From Paracoccaceae bacterium (GTDB taxonomy: Bacteria; Pseudomonadota; Alphaproteobacteria; Rhodobacterales; Rhodobacteraceae), in the NCBI GenBank assembly GCA_014323785.1, contig JACONJ010000024.1, forward strand, positions 1 to 38,940: 38,940 nucleotides of DNA, read 5' to 3'. Position 1 is the first letter of the stretch. Every line of letters begins with the position of its first letter. The position numbers were made by a program, and so were the translations under genes. The notes beneath the pieces are model-generated. The model did no database searches and was not told where the DNA came from. It worked only from the letters and a program-made list of their open reading frames with translations. Below, piece by piece: positions 22,664-31,536 of this stretch.

Positions 22664-23764
22664 ATGACCGTGACCAGAACCGCCGTTCTTAAGGTGCTTT
22701 CTGGGCTGACCCTGCCCGATGGTGGCGATTTGGTGGGCCGGGATATGGTTCGCGCGGTCCAGATTCAGGGTGGCCGCGTCAGTTTTATCATTGAGACCGA
22801 AACCCCTGAGCTGGCACGGCGGATGGAGCCCGTGCGCCGCGCGGCTGAGCAACTGGTCAGGACGCTGCCAGGCGTCACAACGGCCACAGTCGCACTGACA
22901 GCCCACGGCCCCGCCGCGAAAGCCCCGCCGCACCCGGCCGCTGCGCCCGGTGATGCCCCGCCCCGCCTGAAGATCGGCGGACACCCCAAACCGCAGGCAG
23001 GGCCGATGAATCCGAACGGGGTGGCGCGAATCATCGCCATCGGTTCGGGGAAGGGTGGCGTGGGGAAATCCACCGTCACCTCAAACCTTGCCGTTGCGCT
23101 GGCGCGCCAGGGGCGCAAAACGGGCCTGCTGGATGCCGATATCTATGGCCCCTCCCAGCCCCGGATGATGGGGGTGAACAGGCGTCCGGCCTCTCCCGAT
23201 GGCAAGACGATCCTGCCCCTTCACAGCCACGGTGTTACCTGCATGTCCATCGGCTTTATGCTGCCCGAGGAGAAGGCCGTGGTTTGGCGCGGCCCGATGC
23301 TGATGGGTGCGCTGCAGCAGATGCTGGGACAGGTCGTCTGGGGTGAACTGGATATTCTGCTGGTCGATCTGCCCCCCGGCACCGGCGATGTGGCGATGAC
23401 GCTGTGCCAACGATCCAAACTGACTGGCGCGATTGTGGTTTCTACCCCCCAGGACGTGGCACTTCTGGATGCGCGCAAGGCACTTAATATGTTCAACACG
23501 CTGACAACACCGGTTCTGGGTCTGATCGAGAATATGTCAACCTATATCTGTCCCAATTGCGGGCATGAGGCGCATATCTTCGGCCACGGCGGCGTTGAGG
23601 CCGAGGCGCACCAGCTTGGTGTGCCGTTCCTGGGCGCACTGCCCCTGTCGCTGGAAACCCGCGTGGCGGGTGATAGCGGTGTGCCAATTGCCACGGGCGA
23701 TGGCCCCATGGCCGAATCATATATGACACTGGCAGCACGCCTGGTGGCAGGCGGGATGGCCTGA
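22664..23764 (+). CDS. mrp: Mrp/ApbC-type iron-sulfur cluster carrier ATPase
   Basis: This P-loop ATPase is thought to carry and deliver Fe-S clusters. The 366-residue protein has an N-terminal MIP18-like domain (about 5-80), a Pro/Ala linker, the deviant Walker [10 protein letters not shown] (129-137), and CPNC (C296, C299), whose cysteines bridge the cluster in the dimer. The ATG at 22664 follows GGAGAGGA. The frame is open to 22571, but that part overlaps the ankyrin remnant. It is transcribed toward mraZ with a 540-base gap. Confidence 0.93.
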   Translation: MTVTRTAVLKVLSGLTLPDGGDLVGRDMVRAVQIQGGRVSFIIETETPELARRMEPVRRAAEQLVRTLPGVTTATVALTAHGPAAKAPPHPAAAPGDAPPRLKIGGHPKPQAGPMNPNGVARIIAIGSGKGGVGKSTVTSNLAVALARQGRKTGLLDADIYGPSQPRMMGVNRRPASPDGKTILPLHSHGVTCMSIGFMLPEEKAVVWRGPMLMGALQQMLGQVVWGELDILLVDLPPGTGDVAMTLCQRSKLTGAIVVSTPQDVALLDARKALNMFNTLTTPVLGLIENMSTYICPNCGHEAHIFGHGGVEAEAHQLGVPFLGALPLSLETRVAGDSGVPIATGDGPMAESYMTLAARLVAGGMA

Positions 23765-24308
23765 TCCGGCCCTTCGTGGGGCCATCCCAGGGGTGATTCG
23801 GATCGGAAACCGCGGCTGTGCAGCCCGAAACAACGCCATGATCCAAAAAACTTCGGATTTTTTCCCATCCGCCGCGCGACATCTGCGGACACAATATATT
23901 GCGTCTGTGAATTCGCTGAACGCTACAGAAGCCCCAATTCGGCGGGTTTGGGGCGCAACTTGCTGTGTCGGGGCAAGTGCAAAAACCAGTTTTGGAAATT
24001 TTTCCCATAAAAAGGGATTGCCTGGGAAAAGATTCCATGAAATACCATCCCTGTCAGCAGATGAGAGTATCCCTTCCCACAAGCGGATGGGGCAAAAACA
24101 AGAAACGGCAGGTTCATACAGGCACTCTCTGACGCTGAAAAAAGAGAGCTGGCGCACAGGCAAGCAAACATCCCCCGGATGGCCTGTGCAGCCGGACACC
24201 CGGCAACGGGACCAGGGCGGCGGATCGGACAGGGCAGCCTGCCTGATCCGCCGGTACCCGTTCCGCGCCGGGACATACAACCGGGGGGCAGCACGGGGTG
24301 CGGGTACA
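23765..24308. other. Intergenic region upstream of mraZ
   Basis: These 544 bases hold no gene I can support. The mraZ frame is open through part of it, but homology begins only at 24309. The stretch is richer in A/T than its surroundings, and contains the inverted repeat at 23993-24037 and a related half-site at 23854-23867. The mraZ promoter should be here. Confidence 0.45.
23993..24037. promoter_or_regulatory. Long inverted repeat upstream of mraZ
   Basis: Arms TGGAAATTTTTCCCA (23993-24007) and TGGGAAAAGATTCCA (24023-24037) are complementary at 13 of 15 positions around a 15-base spacer. A third half-site, CGGATTTTTTCCCA, lies at 23854-23867. The TGGGA core recalls the TGGG repeats bound by MraZ, but the direct-repeat layout of MraZ boxes is not seen. 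It could be an operator or a transcript hairpin. Confidence 0.4.
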
Positions 24309-24830
24309 GTGGAATGCAGGTTTCAGGGCGAAAGCCTGAATAAAGTGGATGGAAAAGGCCGGGTTTCGATCCCGGTCAGGTTTCGTCGCGTCCTGCAGAA
24401 TTCGGATACACTTTACACGCCGGGTGGTGCACCGCGCCTTTATATTGCCTATGGCAACCCGCACGCACGTTTCCTTGAATGCCTGTCGGGCGATGCGTTT
24501 GATGAGATTGACGCCATCATCCGGGCCGAGAAGCGGGGCTCAAAGGTGCGCAGGATTCTGGAATATCTTTATTATTCGAAATGCGATGAGACCAGCGTTG
24601 ATGACACCGGGCGCCTGGTTCTGTCCGTGCAGGCGCGCGAAAAGGTTGGCCTTGGGGCCGAGGCACTGTTCCAGGGCAAAGGTGATAAATTTCACATCCT
24701 GAACTCTGGCGATGGGGCCGCATCGGATCAGGGGATGGAGGCGATGATCGCGGCCCTGGGGCAGGGCGATGCGTTTCTCGATCCGCTTTCCCTGGCGGGG
24801 CAGTCCGGCGCAACGGCCCATGAGGATTGA
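24309..24830 (+). CDS. mraZ: Transcriptional regulator MraZ
   Basis: MraZ is a DNA-binding protein with two SpoVT/AbrB-like halves that controls the dcw operon in several bacteria. The halves are visible as [15 protein letters not shown] (about 12-26) and [16 protein letters not shown] (about 95-110). Length is 173 residues with the GTG start at 24309, where the family pattern ([12 protein letters not shown]) begins. No ATG is better placed. It is the first gene of the division cluster, and its stop overlaps the region just before rsmH. Confidence 0.9.
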   Translation: MECRFQGESLNKVDGKGRVSIPVRFRRVLQNSDTLYTPGGAPRLYIAYGNPHARFLECLSGDAFDEIDAIIRAEKRGSKVRRILEYLYYSKCDETSVDDTGRLVLSVQAREKVGLGAEALFQGKGDKFHILNSGDGAASDQGMEAMIAALGQGDAFLDPLSLAGQSGATAHED

Positions 24831-24832
24831 GT

Positions 24833-25825
24833 ATGACATCATCCAGGGTGCCGCATATTCCGGTGCTTCTGGGCGCATTTCTGCGCGGGGCGGCACCAGT
24901 ATCGGGGATTTGGCTCGACGGCACTTTCGGTGCCGGTGGCTACGCCCGTGGCTTGCTTGATGCAGGGGCAGACAAGGTGATCGCCGTAGACCGGGATCCG
25001 TTGGCCTTTGAATTGGCGCAGCCCTGGGCGGCAGAACTGGCAGAGCAGCTGATCATGGTGCCCGGCACGTTTTCCCGCTTGGATGCGTTGGCAGCATCGG
25101 CGGGGCATGCGTGGCTGGATGGCGTGGTGCTGGACCTTGGCGTTTCGTCCATGCAGTTGGATCGTGCCGAGCGGGGGTTTTCCTTTCGGCGGGACGGGCC
25201 GCTTGATATGCGCATGGGCCAGGCGGGTATCGCGGCCGAGGGGCTGGTCAATGACACGCCCGGGGCGGTGCTGGCCGATATCCTGTTTCACTACGGGGAA
25301 GAGCGCGCGGCCCGGCGCATCGCCAGGGCCATCGTCACGGCCCGTGCCAAGGCGCGCATCACGCGCACCGCAGAGTTTGCCCGGATCGTTGAAGCTTGCC
25401 TGCCGCGTGCGAAACCCGGTCAAATCCATCCGGCCACGCGATCATTTCAGGCTATCCGCATGGCCGTGAATGATGAGCTGGGGCAGTTGGCCGCCGCGTT
25501 GCAGGCCACCGAGCGGGCTCTGAAGCCCGGCGGTACCCTGGCGGTTGTTACCTTCCATTCCGTCGAGGACCGGATGGTCAAACGGTTCCTGCAGGATCGC
25601 GCGGGCCGGGGCGGCGGCAGCTCTCGCTATCAGCCACAGGAGGCCGCGCACCGCCCCGCGTTCATAAGAACACCGCGTCGCGCTATAACGGCGGATGCGG
25701 ATGAGGTTGCCGCCAACCCGCGTGCGCGATCAGCCAGACTGCGCCTTGCCCGCCGTACCGGGGTACCGGCATCCCGGGTTGCCCGCTCTGTCTTTGGTAT
25801 GCCGATGATCGAAGGGATGGGCTGA
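24833..25825 (+). CDS. rsmH: 16S rRNA (cytosine(1402)-N(4))-methyltransferase
   Basis: RsmH (MraW) methylates C1402 of 16S rRNA using S-adenosylmethionine. The SAM-binding [12 protein letters not shown] lies at residues 29-40, followed by [19 protein letters not shown] and [13 protein letters not shown] are family signatures. I chose the ATG at 24833 (330 residues), six bases behind AGGA; a TTG at 24827 overlapping the mraZ stop is an alternative. The stop shares a base with the ftsL start, so the two are coupled. Confidence 0.95.
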   Translation: MTSSRVPHIPVLLGAFLRGAAPVSGIWLDGTFGAGGYARGLLDAGADKVIAVDRDPLAFELAQPWAAELAEQLIMVPGTFSRLDALAASAGHAWLDGVVLDLGVSSMQLDRAERGFSFRRDGPLDMRMGQAGIAAEGLVNDTPGAVLADILFHYGEERAARRIARAIVTARAKARITRTAEFARIVEACLPRAKPGQIHPATRSFQAIRMAVNDELGQLAAALQATERALKPGGTLAVVTFHSVEDRMVKRFLQDRAGRGGGSSRYQPQEAAHRPAFIRTPRRAITADADEVAANPRARSARLRLARRTGVPASRVARSVFGMPMIEGMG

Positions 25826-26175
25826 TGCGCGGGGTTGCGACGGTTCTGGCGGTTCTGGCGGTGATCGGGCTGGGCTACTGGGCCTATCACCAGAACATCA
25901 TGACACAGCATTCCGTGCGAGAGGTCACGCGCCTGCAGAACGAGATCGGCATCAGGCGCGAGCGGCTGTCGGTCCTGCATGCGGAATGGGCTTACCTTAA
26001 CCGGCCCGACCGGCTGCGCGAACTGGCGGACCTCAATTTTGAACGACTGGGCCTGATACCAATGTCGCCTGCGCATTTCGGTAACCTGCATCAGGTACCC
26101 TATCCCGTATTACCGGACCGGCAAATCCGACAGGCGGGGATCGAAAACGCCTTTACCCCGCAGGGGCTGCCATGA
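25825..26175 (+). CDS. ftsL: Cell division protein FtsL
   Basis: FtsL is a small bitopic protein of the divisome that works with FtsB/FtsQ to activate septal wall synthesis. The 116-residue protein has an N-terminal membrane segment (about 4-20), a short coiled-coil-like stretch (VTRLQNEIGIRRERLSVL), and AEWAYLNRPDRLRELADLN, the signature of alphaproteobacterial FtsL. TGATG joins it to rsmH, and ATGA joins it to ftsI. The context confirms the call, although FtsL proteins are poorly conserved overall. Confidence 0.9.
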   Translation: MRGVATVLAVLAVIGLGYWAYHQNIMTQHSVREVTRLQNEIGIRRERLSVLHAEWAYLNRPDRLRELADLNFERLGLIPMSPAHFGNLHQVPYPVLPDRQIRQAGIENAFTPQGLP

Positions 26176-27947
26176 CGCCTCGTGCCCCCTTGCGCCCCCT
26201 GACCCGGATATTGAAGGCCCGCGAAAGCGGCGAGAATCCCGACGCGAACAGGCGGGACCACCTGCACCGGCAGCACGAGGCAATGCGCGACCGGATGCAC
26301 CAGGGCGCGAACGCCCGGCTGCTTGTTCTGGCGGTCTGCTTTCTGGCGGCGTTCTGCATTGTGGGATTTCGCATGTCGATCCTGGCCGCCAGCAAACCAG
26401 AGGAGCCGCGCGTGGCAACCTCTGGTCCGGCAATTTTGAGCACCCGCGCCGATATCGTGGACCGGGATGGCCGTGTGCTGGCCACGAACCTGGTGACCAA
26501 TTCGCTTTACGCCCACCCGCATGGGATCGTCGATCCCGCCGCCGCCGCCCGCGGCCTGGCCCGGATATTCCCCGATTTGGAAGAAGAGGCCCTGCTGCGC
26601 CGCTTGACCTCGGGCGCACGGTTTATCTGGCTGCGCCGCTATATCTCACCCGAACAGGAGCAGCTGGTGCATGACCTGGGCGAACCGGGCCTGCTGTTCG
26701 GCCCGCGTGAGATGCGGCTTTATCCCAATGGTGCTCTTGCATCCCACATTCTTGGCGGTGCCGGGTTTGGGCAAGAGGCGGTGAACGCCGCCGAGATAAT
26801 CGGCGTGGCAGGGGTGGAGGCGTGGTTTGACGATACCCTGCGCGATCCGGTCCGGGATGGTGCGCCTTTGGCCCTTTCGATTGATCTGAGCGTACAGGCG
26901 GCAGTCGAACAGGTTCTGGCCAGCGTCATGGTCATCATGAACGTTCGCGGTGCCTCTGCCGTACTGATGGATGTGCATACGGGGGAAATCCGCGCGATGG
27001 CGTCCCTGCCGGATTTTGACCCGAACGCCCGCCCGCTCCCCATTGCCGAAGGGGACCAGGCTGACAGCCCCCTTTTCAACCGCGCCGTGCAGGGCGTGTA
27101 TGAATTTGGATCAGTCTTTAAGGTGTTCACTGTGGCCCAGGCCCTGCAGGAGGGGCTGGTTAACCCCGCAACCTGGATCGACACGATGGAGCCCTTGCAG
27201 ATCAACGGCTTCTCGATCAGCGATTTTCGCAGCCACGGGCCGCGTCAATCGGTGACAGAGGTGATGGTCCATTCATCAAATATCGGCACGGCCCGCATCG
27301 CCCGCATGATCGGGGCGGAACGCCAGCAGCACTTCCTGGAGCGGCTCGGCTTCTTCCGGCCGACGCTTGTGGAAATGGCAGAGGGCCCCCTGGCCCGCCC
27401 GTTGCTGCCCCGGCGGTGGGGGGATTTGGCGACGATGACCATTTCTTATGGTCACGGCCTGTCAACCTCGCCCCTGCATCTGGCGGCGGGCTATGCCTCG
27501 GTTGTGAATGGCGGCACATTGATTCGCCCGACGCTGCTGCGCCAGGATGGTCCGCAAAACGGAGAGCGGATCGTATCCGCAACCGTGTCCCGGCAGATTC
27601 GCGGCATGCTGCGTGCGGCTGTTACCGAAGGTACGGCCCGTCTGGGGGATGTTCCGGGCTATGCCGTTGGTGGCAAGACGGGCTCAGCCGACAAGCCGCG
27701 CAGCACCGGCGGCTACTATGAGGATCGGGTACTTTCAACCTTTGCCAGCGTCTTTCCGGTGCATGCCCCGCGCTATGTCCTGGTCGTTACCCTGGATGAG
27801 CCCGAGATCGTGGCGTTGGGAGAGGTACGCCGCACCGCGGGCTGGACGGCAGTGCCCGTCGCCGCCGAAGTTATCCGCCGGGCTGCGCCGCTTCTGGGAC
27901 TGCGGCCCGAAATTGCCGCCTATCAGGTGTCCGCTGCCCTGGAATAG
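26172..27947 (+). CDS. ftsI: Peptidoglycan D,D-transpeptidase FtsI (PBP3)
   Basis: FtsI crosslinks septal peptidoglycan. The 591-residue protein has a cytoplasmic N-terminal tail, one membrane segment (about 49-69), a pedestal domain, and a transpeptidase domain. The penicillin-binding motifs are S314-V-F-K317, SSN (368-370) and KTG (502-504). Residues 26-42 are basic and polar, as usual for the cytoplasmic tail. It overlaps ftsL by four bases. Unusually, the next gene is not murE but a convergent restriction-modification gene, whose stop is 56 bases away. Confidence 0.96.
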   Translation: MTPRAPLRPLTRILKARESGENPDANRRDHLHRQHEAMRDRMHQGANARLLVLAVCFLAAFCIVGFRMSILAASKPEEPRVATSGPAILSTRADIVDRDGRVLATNLVTNSLYAHPHGIVDPAAAARGLARIFPDLEEEALLRRLTSGARFIWLRRYISPEQEQLVHDLGEPGLLFGPREMRLYPNGALASHILGGAGFGQEAVNAAEIIGVAGVEAWFDDTLRDPVRDGAPLALSIDLSVQAAVEQVLASVMVIMNVRGASAVLMDVHTGEIRAMASLPDFDPNARPLPIAEGDQADSPLFNRAVQGVYEFGSVFKVFTVAQALQEGLVNPATWIDTMEPLQINGFSISDFRSHGPRQSVTEVMVHSSNIGTARIARMIGAERQQHFLERLGFFRPTLVEMAEGPLARPLLPRRWGDLATMTISYGHGLSTSPLHLAAGYASVVNGGTLIRPTLLRQDGPQNGERIVSATVSRQIRGMLRAAVTEGTARLGDVPGYAVGGKTGSADKPRSTGGYYEDRVLSTFASVFPVHAPRYVLVVTLDEPEIVALGEVRRTAGWTAVPVAAEVIRRAAPLLGLRPEIAAYQVSAALE

Positions 27948-28003
27948 GCAGGGTTCCTGACACCGGCTTCAGGCCGCAGCGTCCACACAGGACACCCGGG
28001 CGT

Positions 28004-31000
28004 TCAATGACGCGAAGGACGGAATGAAAACCCGTTCTGCCGATCATCCGTCGGGCGGCTTACGGCGGTGCTGTCGTCGTCAAAAATCCCGTTGGCGCGC
28101 AGGGTTTCGGCGTCGATCAGGGGGCTGGCACAGATGCGCTCCAGCAGGTCGGCCTGGCGGGCCTCTAACCCTGTCAGGCGGGTCAGGACGTGAAGAAGGT
28201 TCAGCAAATCTTCGGTATAGATTGCGGGCCAGCTGTCGGGCTGCACCTTGTCCAGCGGGGATGGCGGGCGGCGGTCGCCGATTATGGGGCGGGTACGGTC
28301 CAGACAGCGATAGCTGAACCACTGGTCCAGCGTGGTCTTGCCCGACACCTGATAGGTGCGCACTTCGGGCGTAACGTTGTCGATAAAGCCTTCCCCAACG
28401 TAAAGCCGCCGGGTGGCCGCGTCATAGCGCAGCGCGTTCGGGAATTTCGCGGGATCGGACGGGATGGCCCCGCCGCGCGGGATGGTCGGCCCCCCGGGGG
28501 CGCGGGGTGGGCCGGCAGGGCGGTTGTGCGCTGCGTCAGTGAAGCGTTCGCCATAGGTGTGAAGCCAGATGATCTCGGCCCCGATCGCCGCCGCCTCCTG
28601 GAACAGGGCGGCGGTGCCAGTGATGGGGAGGCGCAGACCAGGCTGCACCAGCGCAGGCTGAAACCGCGCGGTATAGGCGGGATGGGCGGCAATGGCGGCG
28701 ATATAGGCCAGCATATCCTCGGGCGTTACAGCGATGCCAAGGGCAGCGCACAGCCGTGCCAGGACGGCCGGGCGGATATTGGATTCGGTCGCGGCGGCGT
28801 CTTTCCACAGCGGGAAGACGCGCCCGTAGTGGCTCAGGTCAGGGATGAGTCCGCAAAACGAAAGCCCCGGACCATTTGATGGCGTATGCGTCCTAAGTGC
28901 TGTCAGGAAAATCTGGCGGGGTCCGTAACTGTTCCACAGTTTTGGGTTGGGTCTGTTTATCAATCGTTTATCAGGGATGATCCACTGCCGATCCAGTGTC
29001 CTGTAAGCAAGGCGCACCGGTGTGACGACCGGGCCGGTATCCACCCTCACACTCTGCGAGCGATACTCATGACCAGCCAACCCGTCGCTGAGCTCGGCGT
29101 CAATGTGCCTGTCGCCGGGTTTTCCGTTTCGCAGGTGAGGGCGAAACACGACAGCCTGTTGATCCTTGTCACTGATCGCTTTGAGCGCGTCCCACCTTTT
29201 CCTTAGGGAGTCCCGGTCAGGGGCGACAACCCAGGTTCGACCGGGCATAACGCCGGACCCATTCCAGAAGAACAAATCGTCAAGCGGCGCACAGGTGGCC
29301 CAGATACCTTGTGCCGCCGGAAGAAACGGGGACCGGGGCAGATCAGGGCACAATGCCCAGTCCGCATCGTCCAGGTTGATCTTCGCCAGGGCGTCAAACT
29401 TCGCCTCGCGCCGCGCTTTGGGCAACCGCCTGTGGCGCACGATGGCGGGGGCGGTGCTTCCGGCACTGGAATTGCGCGTGGCCATCACGATGCAAATGGG
29501 CTGTTGCACGCCCTGGAAAATCCGGCTGTTGACCGGCGGCTGATGCCCTTCGGGCGTGCAGTCAATAACCCAGATTTCATCGGCATCCCGGCGCAAATCC
29601 GCGCGCATCTTTTGAAAGCCCGGCCCTTTTAGAAAGCCGGTGGTGGTGATGAAACAGACAATCCCGCGCCGGTCCGCACGGGGGGCCTGCCCTGCCGGCG
29701 GCGGGTCACCAAACACTTTCCACACCGCCCAGCACCAGAAATAGACGTAAAGGTTCTTAAGGTGCCTCAGATGCGGCCCGGCGTGCCAGGCCGTCGGGCT
29801 GTCCTTGCCCCAGGCATCCATCAGGGACGCTTCGTTTTTGTGCCGCCCGGCCTCAACCCAGGCCCCGCGCCCCCGGGCCCTATCCTTATAGGGCGGATTG
29901 CCGATGACCACCGTGATGGGGTCTTCCCCTTTGATGCGGTTGGCCTGTTCATAACTGTCCGTCAGGGGCGCGAAAAGCGACGGCAGCCGCGCCCGGGTTT
30001 CCTCGGGGTCGCTTAGCGTATTGGTCAGGAAAAGGCGCGGTTGCGCCTCCGCTTGCCCGGTGAGGTCAAAGAGTTCGCCCAGCAGGCGCAGCTGTCCCAC
30101 GACATAGGGGCCGAATTGCAGCTCAAACCCCATAACGCGCCGGGCCAGATCGTGGATCACCCCGGGCACGGCCCCTGCACCCATATCCTGTTCAACCTGC
30201 TTTGCAACGTGGCGAAAAATGCCAAGGGGAAAGGTGCCGGTGCCGACGGCCGGATCCAGAATTGTCACATCGGGGTCGCACAGCCCCCTGCCCAGGGCAA
30301 AGCGGTCCGGGTCGCGCAATGCGTCGTCCGTAAGACGCACCATGGCACTTACCACCTCGGGCGGGGTGTAGTAGGAGCCCGTCATCTTGCGGAGTGCATT
30401 GTCATACGTCTCCAGAAAATATTCGTAAAAGTAGAGCCAGGCATCCTCATCGCCGCGCGAAATTGTGGCCCAGTCAACCACATCAAGAACGCGGGTGAGC
30501 GACTTGAGCGAGGTGGACAGCGTGTCCGGATTCGCAGTCAGAAAGCCCAGCGCGGTGCCGATCAGACTGTCCGTGCTGCGCAGGTCGCGGGCGGCGCGGT
30601 CTATCCCGTCTGCCAGTGCCACACCGCGCGCACGCGCCATCAGCAGACCAAAGACAACCGCCTGTGCGTAGCCGTCAGCGAACTGCGTGTCATCGGCTTC
30701 AGGGAACAGGATTTGACGCCAGTCGGCACGCAGATTTGCCACATCAGTGTCGTTGGCGGTCAGCCGGTCCAGCGTTTCATCCCGTAGCAGGCGACACAGC
30801 CGGGCGGAAATGCGCGCAAGTTCGCGGGCATTGCGCGGTGCGACCGGTTGCCACGTAAGGAAAGCATTGAAGATCGTCAGCAGCTCACCGGGGGCAGTCA
30901 GCGCGGCCCCGGCGGTCCGGATATCACCGCCGAGCCTGACGATACCCGAGGCGGTATCGCCCGCCTGGAGTGCGCCGTCATGCCAGACAAAGAACCCGTT

Positions 31001-31363
31001 TCCGTCGGTGTAGATCAGGTTCGGCAGCACCTGGAGTTTTTTCCATTGCTTCCTGTCATGCGGATCAGTGAAGCGGCGCGGATCGGCCCCTTTGCCGGGG
31101 CGTTTGATTTCGACAAAACCAAGAAGTTCGTCCCCCCGCCCGCGTTTGCGCATGACCGCAAAATCGGGGCGGATCGCCAAATCCGGCATCGGGGTCTCTG
31201 GGACAAGAAACACTGACCCAGGGGGAAGACCACAGGCTTCGGCAAGGCCCGGCAACAGCACGTCCAGAGGTGCGCGCAGCTGTTCTTCCGGACGGCCCGC
31301 GACAACGGATCCCAGACGGCGTTTTGCTTCCACACCGAATTGAGAGATCAAGGTGTCAAACAT
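28004..31363 (-). CDS. Single-chain restriction-modification enzyme (N6-adenine methylase with nuclease domain)
   Basis: The 1119-residue protein combines an N-terminal nuclease-like domain (about 1-130, PD...ExK pattern with D67, E85 and K87 in GFVEIKRPG) with an amino-methyltransferase. Methylase motif I is LDPAVGTGTF (369-378) and motif IV is NPPY (489-492), preceded by GSYYTPPEVVSAMV, typical of gamma-class N6-adenine enzymes. The C-terminal 450 residues should include target recognition; they resemble the end of type ISP enzymes. No helicase motifs are visible between nuclease and methylase, so it is closer to type IIG/IIL in build. It lies antisense inside the dcw cluster between ftsI and murE and has no separate specificity or nuclease gene beside it. 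Confidence 0.85.
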   Translation of the reverse strand: MFDTLISQFGVEAKRRLGSVVAGRPEEQLRAPLDVLLPGLAEACGLPPGSVFLVPETPMPDLAIRPDFAVMRKRGRGDELLGFVEIKRPGKGADPRRFTDPHDRKQWKKLQVLPNLIYTDGNGFFVWHDGALQAGDTASGIVRLGGDIRTAGAALTAPGELLTIFNAFLTWQPVAPRNARELARISARLCRLLRDETLDRLTANDTDVANLRADWRQILFPEADDTQFADGYAQAVVFGLLMARARGVALADGIDRAARDLRSTDSLIGTALGFLTANPDTLSTSLKSLTRVLDVVDWATISRGDEDAWLYFYEYFLETYDNALRKMTGSYYTPPEVVSAMVRLTDDALRDPDRFALGRGLCDPDVTILDPAVGTGTFPLGIFRHVAKQVEQDMGAGAVPGVIHDLARRVMGFELQFGPYVVGQLRLLGELFDLTGQAEAQPRLFLTNTLSDPEETRARLPSLFAPLTDSYEQANRIKGEDPITVVIGNPPYKDRARGRGAWVEAGRHKNEASLMDAWGKDSPTAWHAGPHLRHLKNLYVYFWCWAVWKVFGDPPPAGQAPRADRRGIVCFITTTGFLKGPGFQKMRADLRRDADEIWVIDCTPEGHQPPVNSRIFQGVQQPICIVMATRNSSAGSTAPAIVRHRRLPKARREAKFDALAKINLDDADWALCPDLPRSPFLPAAQGIWATCAPLDDLFFWNGSGVMPGRTWVVAPDRDSLRKRWDALKAISDKDQQAVVFRPHLRNGKPGDRHIDAELSDGLAGHEYRSQSVRVDTGPVVTPVRLAYRTLDRQWIIPDKRLINRPNPKLWNSYGPRQIFLTALRTHTPSNGPGLSFCGLIPDLSHYGRVFPLWKDAAATESNIRPAVLARLCAALGIAVTPEDMLAYIAAIAAHPAYTARFQPALVQPGLRLPITGTAALFQEAAAIGAEIIWLHTYGERFTDAAHNRPAGPPRAPGGPTIPRGGAIPSDPAKFPNALRYDAATRRLYVGEGFIDNVTPEVRTYQVSGKTTLDQWFSYRCLDRTRPIIGDRRPPSPLDKVQPDSWPAIYTEDLLNLLHVLTRLTGLEARQADLLERICASPLIDAETLRANGIFDDDSTAVSRPTDDRQNGFSFRPSRH

Positions 31364-31390
31364 GCCCCGTTACCTGACCCTTCGAATGCC

Positions 31391-31404
31391 CAGCACGAGT
31401 GCTG
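31391..31404. promoter_or_regulatory. Short palindrome between the divergent RM gene and murE
   Basis: CAGCAC and GTGCTG surround a 2-base centre, 27 bases before the start of the restriction-modification gene. Some restriction-modification genes are controlled by operators of this kind, but no controller gene is seen, so this is only a candidate site. Confidence 0.3.
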
Positions 31405-31424
31405 TTACTGTTTAGTTCACAAAA

Positions 31425-31453
31425 TTGAAAGAATTACGCACTGCTGCTACATA
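31425..31453 (+). promoter_or_regulatory. Probable promoter for murE
   Basis: TTGAAA (31425-31430), 17 bases, then TACATA (31448-31453) is a good sigma-70-type match. It lies about 85 bases before the murE ATG. The antisense gene cuts murE off from the ftsI transcript, so the second half of the cluster needs its own promoter, and this is the best candidate. Confidence 0.6.
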
Positions 31454-31536
31454 TGCCCCCGGAAGATACCCCGGAAGATACCCCCGGCAGACCTCTCTTC
31501 GCCAAGTATAACCCACAGGCACACAGGGAATCGAGT

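Noticed and set aside
23765-24308. RNase P RNA (rnpB) in the empty stretch before mraZ
   Set aside because: The gap size suits it, but the conserved GAGGAAAGTCCGGGC-type core is absent on both strands.
28004-31363. Complete type ISP enzyme with helicase
   Set aside because: Nuclease and methylase motifs are seen, but no Walker A/B or other helicase motifs lie between them, and the length is too short for a full type ISP enzyme.
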